From Qipengyuania nanhaisediminis (lineage in GTDB: Bacteria > Pseudomonadota > Alphaproteobacteria > Sphingomonadales > Sphingomonadaceae), in NCBI RefSeq assembly GCF_900115585.1, contig NZ_FOWZ01000001.1:1066476-1130475 (forward strand): a DNA stretch of 64,000 bases, in the 5' to 3' direction. How positions within the stretch are numbered: position 1 is the first letter of the stretch; each line of letters starts with the position of its first letter. Position numbers and translations under genes: made by a program. The notes under the pieces were generated by a model. The model was not told where the DNA came from and did not search any database. It was given only the letters and a program-made list of their open reading frames with translations. Shown here piece after piece: positions 56,093-64,000 of this stretch.

Positions 56093-56326
56093 ATGTCGCA
56101 ACCCTTCGCACGATATTTGCATCCATTCGATGTAGCGCATCATCCCTCGCTTGAGCCCGAAGTGAAGCGAGCCATCCTGGCTTCCTGGGCCTCCGATCGG
56201 CATACCGTCGAAAACCAGCCGGCGATGCGCCAGCCCCCCGAACTCAAAGGTCCGGTTTCGGTAGATAATGTATTCGCCGCGCTGCGCTCGCTCGTTGGCC
56301 CGGACAGCCAGCCTACGTTGCAATGA
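56093..56326 (+). CDS. Hypothetical 77-residue protein, divergent from groES
   Basis: A 77-residue soluble protein starting MSQPFARYLHPFDVAHHPSL. It contains EPEVKRAILASWASDRHTVE, then a proline-rich link and a final helix VDNVFAALRSLVG. Similar short proteins with the KRAILASWASD motif exist in sphingomonads and rhizobia, but no function is known to me. The ATG at 56093 follows AGGAGG. Its stop overlaps usg by ATGA. Position opposite groES suggests stress-linked expression, which is inference. Confidence 0.75.
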   Translation: MSQPFARYLHPFDVAHHPSLEPEVKRAILASWASDRHTVENQPAMRQPPELKGPVSVDNVFAALRSLVGPDSQPTLQ

Positions 56327-56592
56327 CCGACCGCGCTTTGCTGGTTCAGCTGGAAGGATACGGGCTGACGACGGCTGAGATCTGCTATTTCATGCCGGAT
56401 CACCCTTCGCTCCTGCAGATCTATGCTTGGCAGGAATACGATGCAGCACCGGATTTCCCGGTGCTGTTCGATTTCCTCGCACATTGGCGGCGAGAGATCG
56501 AGGCGGAGATCAGGTCAGTCCGTATCGCACACGAAAAGATGATCCGGCCAGCGCGCTGGCGTTCGGCGGATGGCGTGATCTCGTGGGACTAG
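56323..56592 (+). CDS. usg: Usg family protein
   Basis: An 89-residue protein of the Usg family, first noted next to trp genes in alphaproteobacteria. Family text: LEGYGLTTAEICYFMPDHPSLLQ-type start and WQEYDAAPDFPVLFDFLAHWRREIEAEI. No signal or membrane segment. Its ATG overlaps the upstream stop, so both small proteins come from one mRNA. Function unknown in all members. No trp gene is nearby here. Confidence 0.85.
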   Translation: MTDRALLVQLEGYGLTTAEICYFMPDHPSLLQIYAWQEYDAAPDFPVLFDFLAHWRREIEAEIRSVRIAHEKMIRPARWRSADGVISWD

Positions 56593-56872
56593 CAGAGCCG
56601 TGTGATTGAGCTTGCTAACCCGGACGCGTGCCAATGGAAGCAAGCTGCTGACTGGTAAAATCTGAAAACCTTCGACCAATTGATAGGCAGCTTTTCGAGT
56701 TTCCCCACTGAAAGCTGCCGGTCGGTTTTCGGCCCCATTTCGGTCATTCTGCAATAGTCGGCTGGAAAGGCAATTTTGGGGCCGTTAGCGAACCATCCGC
56801 TTCTGACATATGAACTGTCAGAACGAACGTGCGCCTGACGACCCCATCTTATTGGCCGCTGATAGCAAGAAA

Positions 56873-57559
56873 CTACTGCATGCTGGCGAGCGCTTCGAGG
56901 AGTTTTTCTGCAGCCGGCTCGCTGGACGGCGGGTTCTGGCCGGTAATCAGCAGCCCGTCCTGTACCACGTGGGGTTCGAACACGCCGTCCTTGGAGAAGT
57001 CGCCGCCCTGCTGCTTCAGCACGTCTTCGAGCAAGAAGGGTACGACGTCGGTCAGGCCGACCGCTTCTTCTTCCTCATTGGTGAAGCCGGTAACCTTGCG
57101 ACCCTTCACGATCGGATCGCCTGTCGGCGAGGTCACGTTCTTGAGCACTGCGGGCGCATGGCAGACGAGCGCCACCGGCTTGCCCGCCGAGAGCGCACCC
57201 TCGATAGTTGCCTTGGAATCCGCGCTCTCGGCCAGATCCCACAAGGGGCCGTGACCGCCGGGGTAAAACACCCCATCGAAATGGGAGACGTCGACTTCGG
57301 CCAGCTTCAGTGTCGAAGCGAGATGCGCCTGCGCTTCCTCGTCGTCCTTGAACCTCTTGGTCGCGTCGGTCTGCGCATCGGGTTCGTCGGACTTGGGATC
57401 GAGCGGCGGCTGCCCCCCGGCCGGGCTCACCAGCGTGATGTCGTGGCCGGCATCCTTGAGCACGTAATAGGGCGCTGCAAACTCCTCGAGCCAGAAACCG
57501 GTCTTCTTGCCGGTGTCGCCAAGTTCGTCGTGGCTGGTGAGAACCATGAGGATTTTCAT
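56873..57559 (-). CDS. DJ-1/PfpI family protein (type 1 glutamine amidotransferase fold)
   Basis: A 228-residue protein of the Hsp31/DJ-1/PfpI group. The nucleophile cysteine sits in the elbow VALVCHAPAVL, with the strand DGVFYPGGHGPLWDL before it and AEKLLEAL at the end. The N-terminus MKILMVLTSHDELGDTGKKTGFW is typical of the Hsp31-like class, where members act as glyoxalase III, deglycase or chaperone. The ATG at 57559 has AGGACTACGCGC upstream. It lies alone, next to the heat-shock genes on one side and the efflux operon on the other; a stress role is likely. Confidence 0.9.
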   Translation of the reverse strand: MKILMVLTSHDELGDTGKKTGFWLEEFAAPYYVLKDAGHDITLVSPAGGQPPLDPKSDEPDAQTDATKRFKDDEEAQAHLASTLKLAEVDVSHFDGVFYPGGHGPLWDLAESADSKATIEGALSAGKPVALVCHAPAVLKNVTSPTGDPIVKGRKVTGFTNEEEEAVGLTDVVPFLLEDVLKQQGGDFSKDGVFEPHVVQDGLLITGQNPPSSEPAAEKLLEALASMQ

Positions 57560-57742
57560 GCGCGTAGTCCTTTCATCTTGCGGGAGGGCTCGATCGGCTT
57601 TGGTCTACCCTTCGCACTTGGAACACGCGGGCAGAGTTTCGGTTTCGCGCTACCGCCTCTCCTACGCCCGGAACCAATCGCCGCGTGAAAATATCGAAGA
57701 CAGATGGGTCTCTCCGCATGGAGGAGCCAGCACCCTTGCGCA

Positions 57743-57766
57743 AATATTCAACAACCATTGAATATT
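57743..57766. promoter_or_regulatory. 24-bp inverted repeat, TetR operator candidate
   Basis: AATATTCAA and TTGAATATT are perfect 9-bp arms around CAACCA, 41 bp before the TetR start at 57808. Size and symmetry fit an operator for the TetR dimer that would control the whole efflux operon. Confidence 0.7.
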
Positions 57767-57807
57767 GATTGTCCGTACCTTATGTTGCGCTGCACAAGGA
57801 ACGAGGC

Positions 57808-58437
57808 ATGACCGAACGACGCGGGCGTGGACGCCCCAGAGAAAACGATAGCGACACCAGTGCGGCAATTTCGCGCGCCGCGTTGCAGCGCTTTGCCGCG
57901 CAGGGTTTCGACGCCACCTCGCTGCGCGAGATCGCCGGCGATGCCGGGGTCGACGTCGCGCTGATTTCCTATCGCTTTGGCGGGAAGCAGGGCTTGTGGA
58001 AGGATATCGTCTCGCAGGCCGGTACAGACCTGCGCGAAGCGCTCGAACGCGCTCTGGACGATAGCGAGACAACCGGCGCACACAAACGGCTCGAGCATTC
58101 GGCCCATGCCTTCCTCGCTTACCTTCTCGATCGACCAGAGGTCCCGCGCCTGCTGCTGCGTGACATAACGATCGATAGCGATCGCTCGAAATGGCTGCTC
58201 GAGACGCTCTCGCTGCCGCTGCACCGCCATTTCATCGAATTGGCGCAAGCCGCAGCGGAGGAGCGTGACAAGACCCCGGCGCACCTCGAGTTCCGGGTAG
58301 CGAATTTCATCTATTCCGCCGCCAGCACCGTCGCCCGGCGCGAACGCCTCGGCAAGCTTGTCGGCGGCATGGAAGACGATGCGCAGTTTGCAGCCGCGCT
58401 CGAAGAGGTGCTCGTCGCGGGAGCGCTGATACCGTGA
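57808..58437 (+). CDS. TetR-family repressor of the efflux operon
   Basis: A 209-residue regulator. The helix-turn-helix covers about 18-62: ISRAALQRFAAQGFDATSLREIAGDAGVDVALISYRFGGKQGLW. The C-terminal domain resembles the CerR/CecR-like subgroup (LLRDITIDSDRSKWL, DARREA-type region). The ATG at 57808 follows AAGGAACGAGG. Its stop overlaps the transporter start (GTGA), so regulator and pump are one transcript. A perfect inverted repeat lies just upstream, suggesting autoregulation, relieved by the pump's substrate. Confidence 0.92.
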   Translation: MTERRGRGRPRENDSDTSAAISRAALQRFAAQGFDATSLREIAGDAGVDVALISYRFGGKQGLWKDIVSQAGTDLREALERALDDSETTGAHKRLEHSAHAFLAYLLDRPEVPRLLLRDITIDSDRSKWLLETLSLPLHRHFIELAQAAAEERDKTPAHLEFRVANFIYSAASTVARRERLGKLVGGMEDDAQFAAALEEVLVAGALIP

Positions 58438-60119
58438 CCCAACGCGGTACCCTCATCGACACTGTGGATGGCTATCGGTTCAAGCAGCACGAGATGCCGA
58501 TCCTCCCCGGCTCTCCGGCCAATCCCGACCACCCTCCGGCGCGCCGCGCGGCCTATCTCGCCATCGGCATCTTCATGGCTCTGGTGGGTGGCGCGCAGAA
58601 CGGCTTCTTGCTCGCGAATGCCCCAGCGCTACAGGCCGAATTCGCGCTGACCCCGGTCGAGGCGGGTTGGCTGACGGTGGCCTTCTATTCGACATACGCC
58701 ACCATGAGCATGCTATTGTTCCGCGTGCGGCAGGAATTCGGCATCCAGCTCTTCGTGCGCTGGGCCATGGCGGGACTGGTCGCGGCTAATTTCGTGCAGA
58801 TGATCGGTCCCGGCTACTATCCCGAACTCGCCGCGCGCGCAGTTGCGGGCATTACCGCCAGCGGCCTCTCCGCGCTTGCGATCTATTACCTCATGCAGGG
58901 GCTGCCCGCGGCCATGCGTGTTGGCGGACTCGTAATCTCGCTCGGCCTCACGCAGGTCGCCGTCCCGCTCACTCGCGCACTATCGCCGGCCCTGCTGGTC
59001 GACGGCGACATCAGCCATATCTTCCAGTTCCAGTTCGCGCTTTCGCTGCTGGGCCTGGGGATGGTCTACTGGCTGCGCCTGCCGCCGGGTATCCGCAAGC
59101 AGACCTTCGAGAAGCTCGACATCCCGAGCATCGCCCTGTTCGTTGTCGGGGTCGCCGCGCTGTGCGCCTTCCTCATCCAGGGCCGCATCCAGTGGTGGGA
59201 CACGCCATGGCTCGGTTACGCGCTGGCCGCCAGCATCCTTGCGCTGGGCGGGTGCTTCCTGATCGAGGCCAACCGCAAGAGCCCCATGCTCGACCTCAGC
59301 TGGCTTTCGAGCCGCTCGATCCTCGCGCTCGCGCTGATCGGGGCAACCGTGCGCATCCTCGTTGCCGAACAGGGCTTCGGCGCGAGCGGGATGTTCGCCG
59401 CGCTGGGCTACGGCAACGAGCAACTGACCGGTTATTTCTGGGTGCTGGCCGGGGCGACCTTCGGCGGCATGGCGCTGTCGGTGGTGCGGCTCGACCCCAA
59501 GGACCTCACCCGGCCCGTACTCTTCGCAATCCTCGTCATCTGCATCGCCGCTTTCGCTGATACGCGCACCGGGGTGATGACACGGCCGCAGGACCTCTAC
59601 CTCACGCAGGCCGCGATCGCCTTCGCGGCGGTCTTCGCGATGGGGCCGATCATGATGGAGGGCATGCTGCGCGCGCTTGCGGCGGGCCAGAGCTATGTCA
59701 TCAGCTTCATCGCGATATTCTCGCTTTCGCAATCGATCGGCGGCCTGGCGGGGATCTCGCTGCTGTCTGCCTTCCACACCGTGCGCCTGAAAACGCATCT
59801 CATTGACGCCGGAAGTACGCTCACCCTCGCCAACCAGCAACTGGGCCAGGCTCTCGGCAATGCCGCACAGCGCGCCGCTCCGCTCCAGGGCGATCCCGCC
59901 CTCCAGCAGCAGGCAGCCGCCGCGAGCATCTCGCAGGAAGTCGGCCGAGAGGCCGCCGTGCTCGCCTTCAACGATGTTTTCTTCCTCATCGGCACGCTGT
60001 CGGCGGTGACCTTCACCGTCGTTTTCGCGCCGTGGCTCATCAACAAGATCCGCGGGCGCAACCCGCTCGCCAAGGAACTGGCCTTCATGGAGGCCATGCT
60101 CGCAAGGACCAGACAATGA
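58434..60119 (+). CDS. MFS drug-efflux transporter, EmrB-like (DHA2)
   Basis: A 561-residue membrane protein of the 14-helix drug:H+ antiporter group. It has many hydrophobic helices from about residue 40 to 535, including YLAIGIFMALVGGAQNGFLL and VEAGWLTVAFYSTY, the EmrB-like helix 1-2 region. A soluble segment (LANQQLGQALGNAAQRAA) near 465-500 is typical of DHA2 members. The start is GTG at 58434 overlapping the tetR stop. It is followed by an EmrA-like adaptor and a NodT-type outer-membrane factor, so the three form a tripartite pump. Confidence 0.88.
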   Translation: MTQRGTLIDTVDGYRFKQHEMPILPGSPANPDHPPARRAAYLAIGIFMALVGGAQNGFLLANAPALQAEFALTPVEAGWLTVAFYSTYATMSMLLFRVRQEFGIQLFVRWAMAGLVAANFVQMIGPGYYPELAARAVAGITASGLSALAIYYLMQGLPAAMRVGGLVISLGLTQVAVPLTRALSPALLVDGDISHIFQFQFALSLLGLGMVYWLRLPPGIRKQTFEKLDIPSIALFVVGVAALCAFLIQGRIQWWDTPWLGYALAASILALGGCFLIEANRKSPMLDLSWLSSRSILALALIGATVRILVAEQGFGASGMFAALGYGNEQLTGYFWVLAGATFGGMALSVVRLDPKDLTRPVLFAILVICIAAFADTRTGVMTRPQDLYLTQAAIAFAAVFAMGPIMMEGMLRALAAGQSYVISFIAIFSLSQSIGGLAGISLLSAFHTVRLKTHLIDAGSTLTLANQQLGQALGNAAQRAAPLQGDPALQQQAAAASISQEVGREAAVLAFNDVFFLIGTLSAVTFTVVFAPWLINKIRGRNPLAKELAFMEAMLARTRQ

Positions 60120-61225
60120 CCGATCCAAACCCTTCCAAAACCGAAACCATGACCGAAGACGTGCCCGCGCCCGAGCAGGAGACAGGCTGGTCGCCCAATC
60201 CCTCGCGCCGCCGGATCGTGGTGGCGGTCGGGGCGATCCTCCTCGGCGTGCTCGTAGCGCTGTTCGCATGGGACCTCCCGCCCTTCGGCGGAGGCGACGA
60301 GACGACCAACAACGCCTATGTCCGCGGGCGCACCACGGTCGTGAGCCCGCAGGTTGCAGGCTACCTCGTCGAAGTGCCGGTGGCAGACTTCCAGCGCGTG
60401 GAGAAGGGCGAATTGCTCGCCCGGATCGATGATGCGCCCTACCAGCAAAAGCTCCAGCAGGGTGCGGCCAACACGGCAGCCCAGCAGGCCACGCTGGCCA
60501 ACAGCGCGCAAAGCCTGCGCTCGGCACAGGCGCAACTCGAGCTGCAGGACGCCGCCGTCGCGGCTGCCCGCGCAGGGCTGCAGAAAGCGCAGGCCGACAT
60601 GAACCGCATCGCCGAGCTGGTTGACGAGGGTTCGGTTTCGCTGCGCGAACGCGATCAGGCGCGCGCGGCTCTGCAGCAGGCGCAGGCTGGAGTGAGACAG
60701 GCGCAGGCGCAGCGCGCCATCGCGGCGGAGAACGTTCGCTCGGTTACCGTCGGCAGGGGCGCGCTCGAGGCACAGGTCGCGGGAGCCGAGGCTTCGAAGG
60801 GCCTTGCCGAATTCGAATTGTCGCGCACCGAAATCCGCGCCCCGCGTGCGGGCCGCCTGAGCGAAGTCAGCGCGCGCGTCGGCCAGCTGGTCACTGCCGG
60901 GACCCAGCTCATGTACATCGTCCCCGACGACCTATGGGTGGTGGCGAATTTCAAGGAAACGCAAACCGCGAACATGGCCGTTGGCCAGCGCGCCACACTC
61001 GAAATCGACGCGCTTGGCGGCGTGGAGCTCACTGGCCGGGTGCAGAGCATTGCGCCGGCGGCGAGCAGCGAATTCAGCCTGGTGAAGCCTGACACCGGCG
61101 CGGGCAATTTCGTGAAGGTGCCGCAGCGCATCGCCGTGCGCATCGTGCTCGACAAGGGGCAGGAAGCCGCACAGCGGCTCGGCCCGGGCATGTCGGTCGT
61201 CGCCACTGTCCATACGGAGGACTGA
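60116..61225 (+). CDS. EmrA/HlyD-type membrane fusion protein
   Basis: A 369-residue periplasmic adaptor. One membrane helix (about 33-52) is followed by the lipoyl half-motif NNAYVRGRTTVVSPQVAGYL and VEKGELLARIDD. A long coiled coil covers about 110-235, rich in Ala and Gln (QAQAGVRQAQAQRAI). The second lipoyl half and beta-barrel contain EIRAPRAGRLSEVSARVGQLV and VVANFKETQTANM, an EmrA signature. The ATG at 60116 overlaps the transporter stop by ATGA. It bridges the MFS pump and the outer-membrane channel. Confidence 0.93.
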   Translation: MTDPNPSKTETMTEDVPAPEQETGWSPNPSRRRIVVAVGAILLGVLVALFAWDLPPFGGGDETTNNAYVRGRTTVVSPQVAGYLVEVPVADFQRVEKGELLARIDDAPYQQKLQQGAANTAAQQATLANSAQSLRSAQAQLELQDAAVAAARAGLQKAQADMNRIAELVDEGSVSLRERDQARAALQQAQAGVRQAQAQRAIAAENVRSVTVGRGALEAQVAGAEASKGLAEFELSRTEIRAPRAGRLSEVSARVGQLVTAGTQLMYIVPDDLWVVANFKETQTANMAVGQRATLEIDALGGVELTGRVQSIAPAASSEFSLVKPDTGAGNFVKVPQRIAVRIVLDKGQEAAQRLGPGMSVVATVHTED

Positions 61226-61230
61226 TCGTG

Positions 61231-62595
61231 ATGCGTCGTCCTATCGCACTCATGGCCACTTGTGCCCTCGCCGTGTCCGCCTGCGCGCCCACGCTGCAGG
61301 AAGCGCCTCCCGGCACCGCCGTGACCCCGCCAACAGAATGGCGGACCAGTCTCGAAGTGACCGCTCCCATCGAAGACGACTGGTGGAACGCTTTCGGCGA
61401 CCCGCAGCTTTCGCGCCTTGTCGAACAGGCACGAGCCAACAATGCAGACGTGCAGGTCGCCGCCGCCCGTGTCGAAGAGGCGCGCGCGACCGAACGGGGC
61501 TCGCGCGGCTTTCTCCTGCCTTCTGTCGGTGCGGGAGCAGAGGGCGGCGTCCGGCGCGAGGTTTCGCCTTTCGGCCAGGCGCAGACCAGCGTTGCCGCAC
61601 AGCCTGCATTCCGTGCTTCCTACGAACTCGATCTCTTCGGCACGAATGCCGCACGCATCGATGCCGCCGAAGCTGGTGCTGCCGCAAGCGCCGCAGGCGC
61701 GGAAGCGGCGCGCCTATCGGTGAGCGCGGCAACCGCGAGTGGCTACATCACCCTTCTTGCGCTCGACAAACGCCTTTCCGTGCTCGAGGAAACTTTGGTT
61801 GCACGGCAGGAGGCGGTGAAATTTGCCCGCGACCGGGCCGAGGTCGGCTACACGTCACAGTTACCCCTCAGACAGGCCGAAGCTGAATATCAGGCCACCG
61901 CGCAGCTCGTTCCACAATTGAAGGCGCAGATCGCGCGGCAGGAAAACGCCCTCTCGGTACTGACCGGCGAATTGCCGGGCGCCATCGAGCGGGGCGGGAC
62001 GCTGGTGGATCTGCGCCAGCCACCGGCACCTGCGACCCTTCCGTCCGAGCTGCTGCGCCGCCGTCCGGATGTCGCTGCAGCGGAGTACCGTGTTGCGGCG
62101 GCAGATGCGCAAATGCGCGTGGCCCGCGCCGATTTCATGCCTTCCATCGATCTCGGGGCGGCGGCGGGTGTAGTGCTATCCGACCTGCTTGCCGATCCCG
62201 TAAGTGTCTGGTCGCTGGGTGGCAGCATCCTTGCTCCGATCTTCCAGGGCGGGAAGCTCCAGGCACAGCTCGACGGGGCGACAGCGCAACGGGACCAGGC
62301 GGCCTGGGCCTACCGCTCGGCCGTCCTCAACGCTTTTCGCGAAGTAGAGGATCGCATGGCGGTGCTGGCAAATCTGAAAGAGCAGGAGGTTGCACTCGAG
62401 GCCCAGCAGGTGGCCGTGGCCGATGCATTGCGCCATGCGCGCAACCGCTATCGTGCCGGCTACACACCCTACATCGAGCAGGTCGATGCACAGCGTGCCT
62501 TGCTGGGCGTCGAGCTGTCGCTGGTGCAGGTAAGGACCGATGAACTCACGACGCTGGTCGGCCTATATCAGGCCCTGGGCGGGGCACCGGAATGA
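61231..62595 (+). CDS. Outer-membrane efflux lipoprotein, NodT/TolC-like
   Basis: A 454-residue outer-membrane factor. The lipobox AVSAC near the N-terminus predicts a lipid anchor. The body has two OEP repeats with WWNAFGDPQLSRLVEQA, SYELDLFG and the second-half block YRAGYTPYIEQVDAQR. LRRRPDVAAAEYRVAAADA is the typical NodT linker. The ATG at 61231 follows GGAGG; a GTG lies one codon earlier. It is the last gene of tetR-emrB-emrA-nodT and gives the exit duct. No terminator is evident just after it. Confidence 0.93.
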   Translation: MRRPIALMATCALAVSACAPTLQEAPPGTAVTPPTEWRTSLEVTAPIEDDWWNAFGDPQLSRLVEQARANNADVQVAAARVEEARATERGSRGFLLPSVGAGAEGGVRREVSPFGQAQTSVAAQPAFRASYELDLFGTNAARIDAAEAGAAASAAGAEAARLSVSAATASGYITLLALDKRLSVLEETLVARQEAVKFARDRAEVGYTSQLPLRQAEAEYQATAQLVPQLKAQIARQENALSVLTGELPGAIERGGTLVDLRQPPAPATLPSELLRRRPDVAAAEYRVAAADAQMRVARADFMPSIDLGAAAGVVLSDLLADPVSVWSLGGSILAPIFQGGKLQAQLDGATAQRDQAAWAYRSAVLNAFREVEDRMAVLANLKEQEVALEAQQVAVADALRHARNRYRAGYTPYIEQVDAQRALLGVELSLVQVRTDELTTLVGLYQALGGAPE

Positions 62596-62907
62596 ATGCG
62601 CGAAGACTTTCGGGACTGCGGCTTGAAAAAGCCGCTATCCCATCAAGATCGGATAGAGGTACTCATTCTCCTGGCGCTGCAGATCGTCCAATTTCACGCA
62701 TTCTCTAGGAAAACCCCTCGGACAAGTAAATCGTGACCCTAGTTGGAACAGAAATCCGCGATCCGGGCTCAAACTTTACAAGCTCAATAAAAGCACAATT
62801 TGACCTTGGTTGCGTAAACAAAAAGCAGTGACCGTGGACCATCCCAAAAAAATCGGCTGGCTTGTGTAAGCCCGCCGATCTTCAAATTTCCCTTGAAATG
62901 ATAAGGC
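62596..62907. other. 312-bp gap, AT-richer, no gene seen
   Basis: The stretch is AT-richer than its surroundings and has no reading frame with a plausible start. It includes the 12-mer CCCTCGGACAAG (62715-62726), also found at 51326, and scattered TGACC words. It may be a remnant of a mobile element end. Confidence 0.55.
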
Positions 62908-63474
62908 TCAAGCCGCGAGTTTCATTCTCAAAACTTCGTCCCGCTCCCACCCAAATGCAATTCGCTGGATGTTGTAATTTTTCATTATGGACCGCACCCT
63001 ACGCGGATCAATCCGGTGCAACTCAGCAATCTCAGATGTTGCAATGAGACGTTGTGCGACACGTAAAACAGAGTTCCGGTCGGCGCGGAAACTGACGCCA
63101 GAGTTCTTGAACTCAATCAGGTTTTCCGCTCGCACACTTCGCATCTGCGGTGCGTCGATATTGAGAATATCTTCGGCGCCTTTCTGCGTGACATCGTTTG
63201 AGAACGGGAAGTCCGGATAGTCAGTCTCCTCGAAAATGGTATCATCGTATTTCGCAAGATCATCTCGAAGGATTCGAATTTTGCGCGCGTAGTTCGGGCC
63301 CCCAGCCATCCAGAATGGTATTTCCCTCTCCACCAGAGCCGCAATAATGTTCCCCCATGGTTTGAGCCGTCCGCCAATGCGACGCGCTGCGGTTGCAATT
63401 GGGAGTGCCCGGCGTCGGTTTCCGTTTCTAAATCTTAAGGGGCGGTGGTGCAGTATCTCCGCCCCAATTTGCAC
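62908..63474 (-). CDS. Hypothetical protein with C-terminal HTH-like region, possibly a fragment
   Basis: A frame of 188 residues, not recognised. The N-terminal part is basic (RPLRFRNGNRRRALPIA) and may not be natural. The middle, WGNIIAALVEREIPFWMAGG, and the end, IATSEIAELHRIDPRRVRSIMKNYNI, look like folded helices; the latter resembles a helix-turn-helix. The only far-upstream start is GTG without a ribosome site, so the true start may be internal or the gene may be truncated. The AT-richer composition and an orphan setting suggest transferred DNA, possibly the remains of a transposition-associated or phage gene. Confidence 0.5.
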   Translation of the reverse strand: MQIGAEILHHRPLRFRNGNRRRALPIATAARRIGGRLKPWGNIIAALVEREIPFWMAGGPNYARKIRILRDDLAKYDDTIFEETDYPDFPFSNDVTQKGAEDILNIDAPQMRSVRAENLIEFKNSGVSFRADRNSVLRVAQRLIATSEIAELHRIDPRRVRSIMKNYNIQRIAFGWERDEVLRMKLAA

Positions 63475-63497
63475 TTAGTGTCAGCGAGAATCCCTAA

Positions 63498-64000
63498 ATG
63501 AAATGGCTCCTTTCCCTGCTCCTGTTCTTGCCTGCTGTGTCGCACGCGCAGGTTATCACTGGTCAGGGGAAAGCTATCGATGGGGACTCCATCGCCATGA
63601 CGGGCTTCGACGTTCGCTTGGCTGGTATCGATGCTCCGGAAGCTCTTCAAACTTGCGAGCGCGGGGAAGAAAATTGGGCCTGCGGCCAAGAGGCAAAGGC
63701 TCTGCTGTCTGCGTTGGTCGACGGAAAAGTGCTCTCCTGCCACCAGCGTGGTTCCGACAAATACAACCGAGTTGTTGCCTCCTGCAAAGCGGGAAGAACT
63801 GACGTCGCAGAAGCGCTTGTAAGAGCGGGCTTAGCGGTGGCCCTTCCTCAGTTCAGCGACCAATACGTTTTTGCCGAGGCGCAGGCTAAGTCGCGAGGCG
63901 TTGGCATCTGGGCAGGAGAGTTCATGCTGCCTGCTGACTTCCGTGCGGCGAACCCAAGCTCTGTCCCCCTGGTCAGGATCGAGAAGCAACCCCAGGCACC
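63498..64000 (+). CDS. Secreted thermonuclease-like (SNase) protein, partial
   Basis: The first 167 residues of a protein cut by the window end. A signal peptide (KWLLSLLLFLPAVSHAQ) is followed by an SNase-like OB fold: VITGQGKAIDGDSIAM, then RLAGIDAPEAL with the calcium/active-site aspartate region and the arginine pocket. Later blocks are GSDKYNRVVASC and EALVRAGLAVAL, ending in AKSRGVGIWAGEFMLP. These match staphylococcal-nuclease homologues that cut DNA and RNA. Four cysteines (TCERGEENWAC, LSCHQ, ASCKAG) may form disulfides, common in such exported nucleases. ATG at 63498; no strong ribosome site. It lies beside AT-rich, possibly transferred DNA. Confidence 0.88.
   Translation, partial: MKWLLSLLLFLPAVSHAQVITGQGKAIDGDSIAMTGFDVRLAGIDAPEALQTCERGEENWACGQEAKALLSALVDGKVLSCHQRGSDKYNRVVASCKAGRTDVAEALVRAGLAVALPQFSDQYVFAEAQAKSRGVGIWAGEFMLPADFRAANPSSVPLVRIEKQPQA

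Overview
The window reads as a chromosomal piece of a pigmented aquatic alphaproteobacterium of the order Sphingomonadales, most likely family Erythrobacteraceae. This is inferred from high GC, four TonB-dependent receptors, a CruF-like carotenoid gene, Sphingomonadales-style gene neighbourhoods and alphaproteobacterial Fur- and RpoH-type promoter sites. No species can be named from sequence alone.

Layout. 1-2.3 kb: a TonB receptor cut by the window edge, a divergent TetR regulator and a small glycine-rich protein. 2.3-5.8 kb: a two-gene operon of a TIR-TolB-TPR protein followed with no gap by a SLOG-like protein with membrane segments. This is the strongest candidate for an undescribed system, because it resembles a Thoeris-type signal maker plus nucleotide sensor/membrane effector. 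5.9-9.9 kb: CruF-like membrane protein and a desaturase-like FAD enzyme fused to an acetoacetate-decarboxylase-like domain. 10-14.4 kb: tRNA-Val, sppA, then pyrB with an overlapping dihydroorotase that lacks its metal ligands. 14.5-18.3 kb: a ParA ATPase with a small partner between two SPOR proteins. 18.4-20.6 kb: DUF418 protein, then bfd-bfr behind two palindromes that look like Fur operators. 20.6-23.7 kb: der, DUF2721, a CHAP protein, DUF3297 and a small hydrophilic protein. 23.9-33.2 kb: tRNA-Leu, trigger factor with a long histone-H1-like tail, antiporter, amidase, TonB receptor, clpP and clpX. 33.3-39.1 kb: an atypical response regulator, a TonB receptor with a beta-helix-type lipoprotein, and a small TPR protein.

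39.3-47.1 kb holds a compact VirB-type secretion operon (virB1-2-3-4-6-9-10-11) with no virB5, virB7, virB8, coupling protein or relaxase, so it is unlikely to be a complete conjugation system. A 1005-residue TonB receptor and a queuosine-precursor-transporter-like gene follow.

51.1-62.6 kb, starting at tRNA-Arg, has an accessory look: HtrA-like protease, Hsp20 with an RpoH-type promoter and a possible RNA thermometer, DUF465, groES-groEL, a short orphan protein, usg, a DJ-1/PfpI protein, then a TetR-EmrB-EmrA-NodT efflux operon with a perfect 24-bp operator candidate. A 12-bp motif recurs on both sides of this stretch. The window ends with an orphan protein and a secreted nuclease cut by the edge. 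No CRISPR array, insertion sequence, transposase, integrase or rRNA was seen.
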